Shown: positions 34,145 to 45,472, numbered from the stretch's first letter. The stretch: 64,000 nt of DNA from Actinostola sp. cb2023 (GCA_033675265.1 JAUJYZ010000783.1:1-64000), one strand, 5' to 3'. Made by a program: numbers and translations. Notes: generated by a model not told the origin, from the sequence alone.

Positions 34145-34600
34145 AGTGTATATGACACGAATTTTTTTCTTTTGAAAATCGATTACATATGAAATGAATA
34201 GTGGGATGGTTCAGTATTTTGTGATTTGAGCTTCGCATTGGCGAGATATAAAGGATTGAAATCGTGATATGGTAATTCGGTGACGTCAGAGTGGGTTTTG
34301 CCGTAACTCATTTATACTTTTCCAAGCACCACTCTTTTCTGAAATAGAAAAACAAAATTAACATCATGTATATCAATTGTAGAAAACTTTTTGCCAGATT
34401 AAAAAATGTCAATAATTTGCACAATGGCGCTTTTGTATAATAAATTAAACCCACTCTGACGTCACCAAATTAACATATCACGATTTCAATCCTTTATAAC
34501 TCGCCAATGCGAAGCTCAAATCACAAAATACTGAACCATCCCACTATTCACTTCATACGTAATCGATTTTCAAAAGAAAAAATTCCGTGTCATATACACT
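34145..34600. mobile_element. 456-bp TTAA MITE inside the element A gene
   Basis: TTAA lies at 34141-34144 and 34601-34604, with ends AGTGTATATGACACG and its complement and arms of about 150 bp. The flanking coding frame is continuous across a single TTAA ('LQEALKEGK'), so the insertion is precise. The same family occurs at 43437-43887. Confidence 0.9.
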
Positions 34601-34639
34601 TTAAAGGAAGGCAAACTGTATTTAAAGGGAGACTATAAG

Positions 34640-35093
34640 GTACAATGTAGTTTGGATTATAATTGGTATGTGGCCGGTGGCCATCCCGAGGATACATCAC
34701 AGTGCAATAAGCCGGAGTTGCACGGGATTTGATCACTTTTGTGATAGTTTTCTGACTTCACTCGACGTTATCATCGGGACAGACCCACGGGATTTGCAAT
34801 TAGTCAATGGTTTCTACTTTAAAAGCACATGGAAACGTGATTCACTTTTGCCGCAATCATTGTTGAAAAATCATTGAAAAATGAATTAGATTGGTTGAAT
34901 TTCCTTTCACTTTTGAGGCAATTGATTGATAAGGGATATCCCAAATAGTATACTATTATACTAAACGGGAACATTTTTGGTTTCAGGATTTTTACTCTAA
35001 TACGTCACTTAGAAAGATGAGTTAGTGTAGATAGCAGTGACATAATATAGAGAATTCAGTTCATTGAACTTCTGCGCTTAACTTTTATTTTAG
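34640..35093 (+). other. Intron of the element A gene
   Basis: The donor AAG|GTACAA at 34640 and acceptor TTTTAG|GTCCAT at 35093 join in phase 0 ('LKGDYK' to 'VHVCKSSG'). The joined exon aligns in order with element B ('TTYRVHCRDES'), which has no intron gap here. Confidence 0.6.
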
Positions 35094-35402
35094 GTCCATG
35101 TGTGCAAGTCCTCTGGTGTAGCTGATCACTGTATAATATATTCACTCAGCGACCCTTCAGACCTGGACCTTGTGCAGCAATGCAGCCACAACCACACTGA
35201 GCAGTGCCAACAGTGTGAAGCATTGACTACCTGCCTCCAGGATATTGAGGCAATAGTGCTGGAAGCGGAATATGCCACTGACGAAAATCGTGACGAGGCC
35301 CTCTACCTTTGTAACTCTGCACAGCGCTACATCCAGGCCTGGAAGTGTCACCAGTTGAGGTCCGTCAGACAAGACCAGGCTCGGTTGGATGTAATGGATG
35401 TA

Positions 35403-36455
35403 CAGTATGTTGTTCTAATTGTGAACAGTTCTAATTGTGAACACTTTTCAGTAAAAGTGCCGTTTTTATACCGTAAAGTTACGATCGACAAAAAATATTT
35501 TACCCGATCAAATATTGAATTATTTTCAATCATTCAATGCTATTTTGGGCTTCCTGACATTTATTCCGCGCAAAATTTCAACTTTGACGGCAAGGTAAGC
35601 AGACGACTGTCGTCTACAAATTCGAATTTTAAGCGCGCCTTTAGATTCTCAGTGGCAAAGTTCGCACATTTTCTTTCTAAAAACGCAGAGTTTTGAGCTT
35701 GTTTTTATATATATGAGCTAAAAGGTAAATAATAACACTTTTCTTTACAAAACAATATTTAGAAAAGTGTTGAAAATGAACAAGCAGCATCGAAATGAAA
35801 AATTGTGCGTGTTTTTGCGATGTGCATCTAATTGTAAACAAGCATATGCTCACGCATAACTTGGCACTTCATAACATAAGTAGTTCTTGAGATATAGAGT
35901 AAAATTGCCGCTAATGTACCTGCACTGGTACAATAGCAAATATTGAGAAGGAAATATGTATAAGAAGTCCGCGTTTGTGATACAAATTTGCGCCATTGCG
36001 TTGTTAGCAATTACACGAACGTGATGAACGGCATGCATCAATGAACATGCGAACACGTCAGCAATTTAGCGTTGCCGTCTGACTTCACTTCGTTTTAACA
36101 TTTTTCTAGCATTCGTATCGAAATAACACGAACATTAATATTGTTTTAAGACAACTTGGAACTTGTACATCGAATTGCAAGGCTATAAATCGAGAATAAT
36201 ACACAGTATTAAGCCATTAAAAAGCAAGCCAAAAATGTTCACAATTACAAACACCTGTTCACCATTAGAACCACCAACAGACATGATATAATAAAATATA
36301 TTTAGAAAAGTTCAATAATAAATACAACGAAACTTAATCACATGTTAGCTGAAGTGTAGAGCTAATTTACAGGAAAGGTTCAGGATAATCGTACAATATG
36401 TTGACGAGAAATATCATCAAGTGCAAAAAGTGTTCACAATTAGAACCACATACTG
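35403..36455. mobile_element. 1.05-kb TA-flanked insertion (Tc1/mariner-like ends) in the element A gene
   Basis: TA lies at 35401-35402 and 36456-36457. The ends are CAGTATGTTGTTCTAATTGTG and the complement CACAATTAGAACCACATACTG (about 25 bp, one mismatch). It interrupts the core just before the first catalytic-type Asp. With one TA the coding frame is continuous into 'LINDWAMKF'. The interior has no transposase; a related GTTCACAATTA word recurs near 36237. Confidence 0.75.
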
Positions 36456-39104
36456 TACTGAATTGTTCCACATGTCTGCTTATCAACGACTGGGCCATGA
36501 AATTCATCCCTCAGAAGTACCACGAGTCGCAATCTGATTGGTTGCGGAAGAGGGGGATTTCATGGCACATATCCGTGGTTTACAGGAAAGTCCATGGCGA
36601 ACTGCAGTCACAAACCTTCATCCATGTAATCCAATCATGCTCCCAGGACAGTGCAGCTGTCGTTGCCATACTGCAGCATGTCATAGCCTGTATAAAGAAC
36701 AAGAATCCAGACCTCACCAGTGTGTACCTGACACAAGACAATGCTGGATGTTACCATTCCTCCAGTACCATTCAGGCTTGTCCTGCTATCGAGGCTTCAA
36801 CTGAAGTGAAGTGTGTTGATTTCAGCGACCCTCAAGGAGGAAAAGCGAGGCTGACAGGATGGCAGCTACCGCAAAATGACACATACGGATGTACGTCAGC
36901 GAAGGTAACGATGTAACATCTGCCGAAGAGATGCGGGATGCGTTACTTTCTCATGGTGGTATTGAGGGTGTCCGTGTAGCAGCATTGTTACGCCTCGACG
37001 AGACATTCACAGCCTTCCTCCAACCTCAGAAAATACCGGGCATCAGCAAGTTGCACAACTTCTGGTTTGAGGACGAAGATCTCCGTGCTACAAGAGCATA
37101 CAAGATCGGTCACGGGAAGAAATTTGTCGTGAGTCAGAGAACAGGTATGGCGCTACATATACCGGTAAAACTGCAGCTCTGTTGCATGAACTGTAAATTC
37201 ATTTATAAGTTTATATTTATAAGTTCATAATGACAAGGTAAATTTGGAGATATCATATTTCTTCGAATTTCGCGATATCGAAGTTCTTCCCCTGTGGGGG
37301 GATGTGATAATTCGATGGGGGTGATTATTAATAATTACGTAATTACGTCACCGACATAAATAATTTAACTAAAATTGTGTTTACTTTCACCTTATGCTAA
37401 GGTTCTTTAACATGTTAATCAATACAAACATTGATTATATTCTTCCTTTTTAACGTCGTCGTATCATCATCAAGGTTTTGAAGGAATGGAGAGGGTGTGG
37501 CGCTTGTTGTTGAGCGATCACGAGGAAATACGATAGAATGGCGAATATATATATTTAATATATTTATTATTATTTTCAACTATACCAATCGTTTATTTGA
37601 GGTATTTTGCTTCATAGACCTTGGCTATAAGTGGATAAAAGATGTTTCATTCTCGAACGGGAGCTTCAAAATGATGAGTAAGCCTAAACTGTTCAGTCCC
37701 AAGAAACATGCTGAACAAGAATCCAGAGAACCCGCTTCAAAACCACTTGCGATCTACCCGAACGAGGGGTGCGTGCGAATCTTTCAAATATTTGCGTCTC
37801 TTGAACGCCACCTAGATTCTGAGAGATGTACTCAATCTTTGGAACGGCATACCTTACTAGACCTGGCAAAAGTAAAGTATGCATCGTTTCTGCAAGAGGA
37901 TACTGACCGTATCCTCCCATCCATAAGGCCACAAACTCAGGTAGTAACTTCTGAGGAAGGTCCCCACCTCCAGAAAGGCTGGGCTCTTAAGGAAACCAAG
38001 AAAGCCTATCGCTTCAACAAGACACAGACAGGCTATCTTGAAGCACAATTCCAAATTGGAGAGGTGACAGGCAACAAGGTTGAGGCTTCGATAGTATCCA
38101 AAGAGATGAGGAGAAAGCGCGGTCGTGACGGTGAGAAGTTGCTTCGAGTTTCTGAGTTCTTGACGACGCAACAAATCACTGCCTATTTCTCCAGGCTCGC
38201 TGCTAAGGCACGTCGTCAGACACCAGAAGAGGACGACCTACTGGCAGCTGATGAAGAGCTTCACTACCAGGAGGCAAGACATGGTATCCTTTCGAAGTTT
38301 CAGCTTCAGCATCCTTTCTCCTATGAGGAGCACGACCTGTGTATTATGGGGAAAAAGGGCACCATCAAGAGCCTTACCCTTCCTACTCTACAATCTGCCT
38401 GCGCACAATTTGAGCTCAATGTTCCGGAGAAACCAGTGAGAAAGAAGGCTCCATACGTCGCCCTGTTACAGGAGATGCTACAAAGCTGCTCATGTAGGCA
38501 CATAACACTCATCACTTCAACCCTTTTGGCTCTCTTTTTAGATATATCATGGAATGCATTTGAAAAAAAGAAAGAAATGTAATGAAAAATCACATACCGG
38601 TACTTATTACTTGACACATCATCAAACACAAGGACGTTTTTCTGAAAAAGGATAAAACAAACCACTACTTGATGCATGTTGAACATCAATACGGGGTTCA
38701 ATTGAATCGTGAATCTTGAATCAAACTTGATTCGTGCGATTTTAGATGGGCTCGAGCCTTCATTTTATTACTACCATACTAATATTTGGTAAATAAATTG
38801 ATAATGTCGCCCATTCCTATACCAAATACGACTTACTTAGTTAATACTTTCAACACTAAAAAGTGATAAGCTTTAATTTCTATCGACTGATTATTGTGTG
38901 ACAGTTACTTTAATTTATTCAGTTTGTTTACATTTACCTCGTCTAATCAGTACTGTACAATACAGCAACAACAAGAAAATATCTCGAACTGAGTTTAAAA
39001 TAGCTCAATTTTAAGCTCTTACAAAAAAGAAACACTAAAATAGTTTGTTGTTTTCGAGGCTGCTTCTAAAATCAGAGCCAGCTATGAACTGAAAACTTTA
39101 AGAC

Positions 39105-39608
39105 AAAATCACTGTTGCGTGAAGGTCGCAATTTTGGCCAAAATTGCCTAGATATATTTTATTCTATAGAGCAGGGAATTTGCGGGCAAACTCAGGGATT
39201 TTGAGAGTACAAACTAGATGGTTTAAACTTGGCTTCGGACTATTTTATGGCCCTAAACAATATATACCCCACATCAATATAGGACTCTAGAAACGGCCGA
39301 AATTTAGGAGTTTTCTTGAGTACTCCCAGGTAGTGAAAACAACGGCACATTACCGAGGTTAAAATATATCATTTAGAATTTATTTGTAGGATTTTATATA
39401 GTGGAAACATTAGATATCGTGTTTCTAAATTTGTAATGCGATACGGGCCTCAGAGCGCGTCAGCCGGTAATTTGAACTTTCGTAAATTTTGAAAAAAATA
39501 AAAAGCGCTCGAAAAGAGTACACCCAAGTGGTCACTTTGGTGAAATAAAATAATATTTGATTTTTTTACAACTGTCGCGCGATTCTCGAAATTTACTGAC
39601 AATGGCTC
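39105..39608 (-). repeat. Right terminal inverted repeat of element A
   Basis: Complement of the left repeat; ends CTGACAATGGCTC at 39608. Confidence 0.9.
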
Positions 39609-39742
39609 TTAATTGGCATTCAGATGTGGTACTCAGTGACCTGGACTTGTAGGTCGAAATGACTACCGCCGACTATACATTTTGAAGTGTTGCATGCATT
39701 GGGCGTATTACTAACTTCAATGACTCTATTTTGTTTATTTTA

Positions 39743-39872
39743 GTAAGACCGGGAAGAAGCCCAAAGCAAAGAAATCCAAACAGACAACAAAATACAAGAT
39801 TGGAGATCTTCTAGACATGATACCTGGATTTCTATCGTCAGCCAACACGGCTGCCGTTCCGAAATCCACATG
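39743..39872 (+). CDS. Possible host exon flanking element A
   Basis: After an acceptor-like TTTATTTTAG, an open stretch reads 'KTGKKPKAKKSKQTTKYKIG', continues 'DLLDMIPGF', and ends in a stop near 39870-39872. It lies outside the right TTAA of element A, so it belongs to flanking DNA or an older element. Lys-rich, product unknown. It does not join in phase with the last element A exon. Confidence 0.3.
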
Positions 39873-39957
39873 AAGGCCCTCAAGAAATGGCAAACGAAGC
39901 AAGGATTGAATTCCTCAAACAGCAACTAGTAGAAATTATATACCAATATACAGCCAA

Positions 39958-40186
39958 TTGCAAAAATTATGTAAATCAAGTATATCAGTATATCCATATA
40001 TCGGGTGCATTATGGGTAATACTATTTTAGAGTTACAAACAACAAACTGGAGACTAAATTACATAACATTCTAGAGTTTCACCAATGTTGCTTGCGTGAA
40101 ACATCATTTAGGGAACATTTTCAATTACCCATAATGCACCCGAAATATGGATATACTGATATACTTGATTTACATAATTTTTGCAA
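39958..40186. mobile_element. 229-bp palindromic MITE
   Basis: The arms TTGCAAAAATTATGTAAATC and complement extend about 65 bp with near identity (ending at GGGTGCATTATGGGTAAT / ATTACCCATAATGCACCC). The central part is unpaired. The target duplication is not clear. Confidence 0.85.
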
Positions 40187-41430
40187 AGTGCTATATACGT
40201 CGTAATAAACTATATTAGCTATTAAAACGTGTTGTTTGTTTGCAGTGATAGGTCTAACTGGGGGGAATTAGTTTGGCCTCCAATATTTAAAACAATGCTG
40301 GACCGTGCTCCAGTCTAGAAATCCTGAACCCTGTTGTGACAATTGCAATCATGTCCACGACCAGATGTCGAAACACGACATTGTATTTTCAAACTTAAAA
40401 AAATAAAAAATGGCGCGCTTTTTTGTTGTGCATGGTACACGCCATTTTCGCGCACATGGTACCCAGGCACGGTGCGCAGGCATAGGTGCCCAACGAGTTC
40501 TGTGCCTGTGCTTGAAGGGGGCCCTTAATCTCCGTAGTTCCGGCGAAATTTAAAAATTATAAATAGGCTTTGCATTTTGTGCATAGAATAAACGGCTTCA
40601 GTGATTCGTGGTATGTAAAAAAATTAAGATTCACCTTATAATAATCAATAACGTAATATAATTCAAAATCCATGCATTTTCAATTATTTTATCCAGTTTA
40701 AAATAATGCACATTCGATGCTATTATTAAACAATGGAACATAATTAGCATTTCAATAGGTGGAAAAAAGCTTGTCTATGAAAGCTGTGCCTAGTTATCAA
40801 AAATTATATTATACGGCGGAAGCAAAATTGTATAACAACTCCACAATCTACATCATATATTGATATATAGTCTGGTATTCGATCACCTTGTAAACTAGTT
40901 AAAAAACGTGGTTTCATCAGTACGTATTAAACTCGAAGAGACAGAGGCCGTCTCGACTTTGTTTACGAAAAATAATTCCGTCCCTCAAGAGCCGAAATTC
41001 AAGAAATATAATTAAATACAGCTCTTTATTATGCCATACTCTCCCACTAGTATTATCGCAGTAGACACATGGTCCAAATCGGGGCCCTATTTTTTTTAGT
41101 TTGTATATGTCAATCTTCTCCACCCTCAATCATCTTCGTTCCTTTTTGGTTTATTATCATCCCTAGCTCTGTGTTTACTTAGCAAATTGTTATTCTCGTT
41201 ACCCTCACTGATAAAGTGCTTTTATTTATTTTATTTGTTTGTTTATATCGTGACAAGGCTCCTTTGAGTATCACAGAAATTCAATTAAAATACAGTTGAT
41301 AAAAAGTACACATGTAATCTCGTTGAGTTGTTTAATAAAATAAATAAACGCTATAATAATTTTCATTGAGCGATTTGTTGGCCAAATAATGAATCTACGG
41401 GTCTGAATTCAACCATTCCTGATTTTCACT
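40187..41430. other. Intergenic, no gene seen
   Basis: AT-rich; ORFs here are short and of random composition. GC-richer sequence near 40430-40520 has partly self-complementary words (GGTACC, GCGC) but no clear element. Confidence 0.5.
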
Positions 41431-41563
41431 GGGGATCATTTCAGAGCCAGTATGGGGATCATTTTGGGTCCGGTATCATTTCGGAGCCAGTCTAGCCACT
41501 TTGGGGATCATTTCGGGGCCAGGGATCATTTCGGAGCCAGGGATCATTTCGGGTCCTGTACAG
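41431..41563 (+). repeat. Short tandem repeat, GGGATCATTTCGGAGCCAG family
   Basis: Six or so imperfect 16-21-bp units of GGGATCATTTCGG(A/G)GCCAG. The last reads GGGATCATTTCGGGTCCTGT. A small open frame across it ('HFGARDHFGARDHFGS') is a by-product. Confidence 0.85.
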
Positions 41564-41709
41564 ATATCCTTTCCCTGGCAGAATCCAAGTTCAAGGTGTT
41601 TCATACTAACTACTTTTATGATATGACTTTTATGAGGGAGAGGAATATGTGCTAATATATGAAAGTGGAAAACGAGTCCAGTTTCTCCCTGGTACCACTT
41701 AGTTCTTCA

Positions 41710-42330
41710 TCCTGAAAAGGTATCAAGAAGAAGTTGGTAAAGATTACAAAAGAATAGCCATGTACCTGCGTATAGCAGATGACCTAAAGATGAGTGAGAC
41801 TGGCTACAAGAGCTCAGACAGTGAGCCACCCAGAAAGAAGTCACAAGTTGAAAGTGATCAAATGCTAGCAAGACAGCTCCAGATAGAATTAGATAAGGAG
41901 TCTGATGGTGAAAGTCAAAATGTTCCATCTAGGTCTGAGAGTCTACCTCTGTCTACTCAGTCTGCCTCATCAAGCAAAAGCCAAGAAAACGACACATTTA
42001 ACAGCTGTGCAAGCTTGATATTGTCATTGCGAAGAGCAGTAAATAAGAACAAACAGTTCTTTATTGTTGTAAGAAAGGGATCAACACTTAACAGGCCTAG
42101 ACCTCTGTGGATTTGCAACTGTCTTTAAAACAAGAACAAAGAGTTATGCAAGGAACTTTTCCTTAGAAAAGCAGGTCCAGTTGATGTCAATTATGTTGTT
42201 TCTCTGTTGATTCCAATTTTTTCAGAGAAAGGAAGTAATCTCAGGCCCATAGAGGATAACCTACAAGACTTCATTACAGCTTCAGAAGATGATATAATTA
42301 CTGGTTATGCAGAAGAGCTAGTTTGAAATT
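41710..42330 (+). pseudogene. HECT-associated N-terminal region (coral multicopy type), partial
   Basis: The frame 41760-42127 contains 'DQMLARQLQIELDKE', a Ser-rich linker and 'FFIVVRKGSTLNRPRPLW'. This is the order (ubiquitin-binding-like helix, linker, 'RRG' strand) I associate with the multicopy HECT-type proteins of corals. A second open stretch in another frame (about 42125-42325) reads 'ELCKELFLRKAGPVDVNYVV' and continues acidic before a stop at 42326. No HECT N- or C-lobe follows. Assignment by pattern recall only. Confidence 0.35.
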
Positions 42331-42644
42331 CGCCACGAGTGTGTCAAGAGAGACCCACAACACACATCTGCTTTCCCCGGGAGGGAGCATGTGCACGAGT
42401 TATCACATTCCCAGTAGTGCACATGGTGGATAATAACGAGTTTAAGCGAATTATAATTTACACCACAGCTTTTACACCACGATAGAGACGGCGCCACGGT
42501 TGTCACGTCATAACCACGCGTCACGTGGTGCAAATCAACCAACCAGAATATTGGAATTTGTACAATGTATGAACATTGAATAATAATAATTATTATTATT
42601 TATAGTGTAATATCTTTGTCAATGAACATTTATATATTGTATAG

Positions 42645-42830
42645 GACTTAAAAAGAAACTCGACAAACTTGCAAATCAGGGCAACTGCGATGAATTGAAA
42701 CCATGTAAACAATCAATAATAAACCATTTATATTGGTCAATGGCATCAACACCAGGAAACCGGGATGATTTAATATTAGCAATGGTTTTCACTAGTAAAT
42801 CACTTACAAGATATCCATCATGGCACATGG
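42645..42830 (+). pseudogene. Exon of a cnidarian multicopy protein ('NHLYW' family), broken
   Basis: After a TGTATAG acceptor the frame reads 'LKKKLDKLANQGNCDEL', then 'QSIINHLYWSMASTPGNRDD', and stops at about 42836. I recall 'LKKKL.KL...C..L..W..SI.NHLYW' as a recurring transposon-associated protein segment in coral genomes. The remaining conserved H/C residues are absent. Function unknown. Confidence 0.4.
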
Positions 42831-42945
42831 CGTCTTAGAAGGAGATGATGGAGATATAATTTGGCTCCAAACAAGTATGTGAATTAACTGAAATGAATAT
42901 CATTGGGACCATTTATTTATTGCAATGTGAAACACAACACTGGAA

Positions 42946-43231
42946 GTGAGGGTACAAACCCCATTCAAAACCAAAAGAAAGACGACTGCCAGGGCTCAAG
43001 CATGGACAGCAATATCGCTCAGATTGAGCACCTTGAAATCGTTCAAAGATTCCCTCACAAAACGGTCTGTCCAAGACAGATCTGCTCTCCTTTCTGAAAA
43101 ATACCGAAAGAAAGAAAGAATGGAAAAGAGCCAGTGGCATAAGCCCAGAATTAACCGAGCTTGACCAGTTAACCGAAGAATGGCTCGAGTTAGAAAGGGA
43201 ACATGATGATCTGCATACAACAGAAGCTTGT
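42946..43231 (+). pseudogene. Myb/SANT-like DNA-binding fragment
   Basis: Two frames carry the pieces: 'RSALLSEKYRKKERMEKS' up to about 43130, then, one frame over, 'SGISPELTELDQLTEEWLEL' to a GTAAG donor-like site near 43231. The 'SGISPE.TELD.L' segment is typical of Myb/SANT-like transposon-associated proteins in cnidarians. One frameshift; no downstream exon identified. Confidence 0.4.
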
Positions 43232-43436
43232 AAGTACGTTGCCATTTTTTTTCATTCGTTCTTTGAAAAGATATGCCCTATAAAGCTTACCTATTATCCG
43301 TGTCTGGTTATGAAGGAGTTTGGCAAACAATTATATAGGTATATCTTAAAAAGTATCATAATCTCATTTGCATGTTAATTGTCTTTATTTCAACCTTTCT
43401 CTGGAAAAAAAATAACTTTCGCTTAAAGTGTATATA

Positions 43437-43887
43437 TGGCCCAAAATTTTTTATTTTGGAAATCGATTCTTTATGAAGTAAATAATGGGGTGGTGTAGTA
43501 GTTTCCTGGTTTGGGCTTCGCATTTGTGAGTTACAGAGGTTTGAATTCTCAATATGCAAATCAGATGACGTAAATTCAGTCATCATTTATTATACAAAAA
43601 CGCCTTTGTGTAAATTACTGGCATTTCTAAACTTGCGATATCTTTCCACAGTTTATAGAAATAGTTTTATGAACTTTTTTCCTATTTCAGAAAAAAAGTA
43701 CTACTTGAAAATATATATATAAGTTATAACAAATTCCCGAATTCACGTCACCAAATTAGCATATTGAGATTTCAAACCTCTATAACTCATAAATGTGAAG
43801 CCCAATCCAAGAAACTACTACACCACCCCATTATTTACTTCATAAAGGCTCGATTTCCAAAATAATTTTTTTGGCCATATATACACT
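43437..43887. mobile_element. 451-bp TTAA MITE (same family as 34145-34600)
   Basis: TTAA lies at 43433-43436 and 43888-43891, with ends AGTGTATATATGGCC and complement. The internal words GGGGTGGTGTAGTAGTTTC, CATTTGTGAGTTA and the ATGACGT block are shared in order with the copy at 34145. Confidence 0.9.
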
Positions 43888-44026
43888 TTAATTTAATATT
43901 GATAATGTATGAGTGATCTTAAATTGTATCGTTCACTTTTCCGATGCGGCTTTTCATGTTTGTTTTTAGTGATATTCTTCAGTGATCTTCAGTGCTATTA
44001 TGCTGTCCTTACTTTGACTTTTTTCA

Positions 44027-44099
44027 AATTATGTTATTCGTTTTCGAATTATGTTATTCGTTTTCGAAGTATATTATTCGTTTTCGAAGTATGTTATTC
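44027..44099 (+). repeat. 20-bp tandem repeat (about 3.5 units)
   Basis: Units of ATTATGTTATTCGTTTTCGA with small changes (AATT/AAGT). Confidence 0.9.
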
Positions 44100-44467
44100 T
44101 AAATCCGAGACATCCACATTAGTGTCTGCGGGATCCTGAAGAGAATTTATGATAATAATTTTCCCGCCAAAACATGTTAGTTTGTATGCCCTTTATTACC
44201 TTAGTTTATTTAGAAAAAATGGCGTCCAGATCGGATGACAGGACTACTAATAATAGTAGAACGGAGAGCAATGAATCTGTTACGCGTGGTTCCACGGGCG
44301 TAGCCAGGCACTTTCACGAAGTACGGACACCATTGTTTTCCTTAGAGAGCAAAAGCTAAACTTGACATTTTTGCTTTATACTTATTGTAAAGCTTTGGTT
44401 TCCCGAGGTACGCAAGTGCGTATATGCGTAAAGCCGAAGGTACACCACTAGGTACAGAATCTCTTAA

Positions 44468-44503
44468 AGGGGCTATGCCATCTGGGGAGTCTGCGCACTA
44501 AGT
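44468..44503 (+). other. Possible left end of a TTAA element (right end not found)
   Basis: TTAA at 44464-44467 is followed by AGGGGCTATGCCATCTGGGG and a TGCGCAC word, resembling the AGGGGC... start of the 1.26-kb element at 15192, which also precedes a Cys-rich gene by a short distance. I could not find the matching right end. Confidence 0.35.
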
Positions 44504-44635
44504 ACCATATTTTTCTAATTAGCATAAATTAGCATACGCTGTCACAGTAAAACTTTGTCAGTTCAAGCTGAATTCTAAAACCTATCTGCAAGCTTCTTCC
44601 CTGCTAACAGTCTCATATAGACGATTTTATAAGCT

Positions 44636-45103
44636 ATGGAGACTGCATCGGGAACTGAACAGACTGAGGTGAGCAAATTTTTTTATAATTTTCAATTGAA
44701 ATGATCGATGTTGTGACAGTTTCGAACAAATCCGGTATGTCACTATCAGCTGATGACCTTTTGTTCTTTTTTCCTTTATACTATATAGACGAATGAACCA
44801 TGCACCTGCAAAACTACGTGTTCATGCAGAACGACTGAGAGATCGCGTGGTTGTCCATGCAAGACATCAAAAGTCTTGTGTACAAATCTATGTCGATGCG
44901 GCACGAAGAGGAAAATCTGTAAAAATAAAAATGTAAAACTCGACATTATTGATCACTTTATGATGTTTTGTTATAGTAATAAGTAAATTCTGTTCCACTT
45001 TTAGGAGAGGAATGATTCTGTCGTTCATCGACCTCTGCCAGAGCAGACTCATGAGAGACCAACTGAGAATGAAGAACGTGTGAACAAGAACAACATGGTA
45101 AAG
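44636..45103 (+). CDS. Second Cys-rich (CXC-like) small protein gene, three exons seen
   Basis: Exons 44636-44668 ('METASGTEQTE'), 44789-44932 and 45005-45103 all join in phase 0. Exon 2 has the Cys array 'CTCKTTCSCRTTERSRGCPC', then 'CTNLCRCG' and 'KICKNK', matching the spacing of the 15238-16112 gene. Exon 3 is polar and ends 'NNMVK' at a GTGAGA donor, where the first copy ends 'ENQAVK'. A fourth exon was not found before the downstream hairpin and MITE. Conservation of exon order and phase between two loci supports a real gene family. Function unknown; zinc or nucleic-acid binding is a guess from the Cys pattern. Confidence 0.5.
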
Positions 45104-45316
45104 GTGAGAGCAAAAGCAAATTTGTTATAATTTACATTACTTACCTTATTCTTCTTTTCATAATTATAACGAAATTATGATGTTATTGAATGTATAAAAG
45201 ATTAGGTTTTAGTTAGGGGTAAGTAAGAAAATACGATCGGTGCAATATAATTTAATTATCACAAAATTATATGAAGTACCTCCTATATAAAAGCAATATA
45301 ACATAGTTTTCCATGA

Positions 45317-45430
45317 CTCTACCGATGAAATAGAGCACTTGGGATGTTGGGAGAAACACTCGAGAAAGTTCATTATTTTTTACACTTTTCTCAAGTGTTT
45401 CTCCAGTGTGCTCTATTTCACCGGTAGAGT
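45317..45430. repeat. ~115-bp hairpin MITE
   Basis: ACTCTACCGATGAAATAGAGCAC on the left pairs with GTGCTCTATTTCACCGGTAGAGT on the right, with matching internal arms (GAGAAACACT / AGTGTTTCTC). Flanked by ATG on both sides, a possible 3-bp duplication. Confidence 0.75.
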
Positions 45431-45472
45431 ATGTTTACAAGCTAGTAATCTCACAAGTTTATCAAACATCCT

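Larger units (their letters stand above)
31742..38580 (+). pseudogene. Putative transposase of element A (DDE-like core plus C2H2-like finger), decayed
   Basis: Exons: 31742-31934, 32002-32220, 32789-33060, 33183-34639 (interrupted by a MITE), 35094-37144 (interrupted by a TA element) and about 37642-38494/38580. The first joins keep phase. The N-terminus has a Cys/His block ('ICPNHREKYGIGWRC', then 'VCKRCKQHL'). Then come a 33-bp-repeat linker, a helical region, 'KSLQGLDYVAADG', a Cys-rich segment (35160-35240) and the core. Core acidic residues are Asp in 'NDWAMKF' (36488-36490), Asp in 'TQDNAGCYH' (36737-36739) and Asp in 'VDFSDPQGGK' (36818-36829). The C-terminus has a degenerate C-x-F-x-LE-x-HL finger and 'QIGEVTGNKVEAS'. 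Frame breaks near 33978 and 36850-36900 make it dead. The RNase-H-like assignment is inferred from motif spacing. Confidence 0.6.
30434..39608 (+). mobile_element. Element A: 9.2-kb TTAA DNA transposon with long inverted repeats and DDE/C2H2 gene
   Basis: TTAA lies at 30430-30433 and 39609-39612. The ends are GAGCCATTGTCAGTAAATTT on the left and the complement on the right. The inverted repeats are 584 bp (left) and about 504 bp (right; it lacks a ~58-bp block present on the left). It encloses a multi-exon plus-strand gene (31742-38580) homologous to the minus-strand gene of element B. Two later insertions (34145-34600, 35403-36455) lie within the gene. I do not recognise the superfamily. TTAA points to piggyBac/Kolobok-type targeting, but the protein lacks an obvious THAP or piggyBac signature. 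Confidence 0.8.

Noticed and set aside
34640..35093. Third insertion in the element A gene
   Set aside because: No inverted ends or target duplication; clean GT-AG and phase fit an intron.
41452..41655. ORF with 'HFGARDHFGARDHFG' repeats
   Set aside because: Read-through of the tandem DNA repeat, no start context or splice support.
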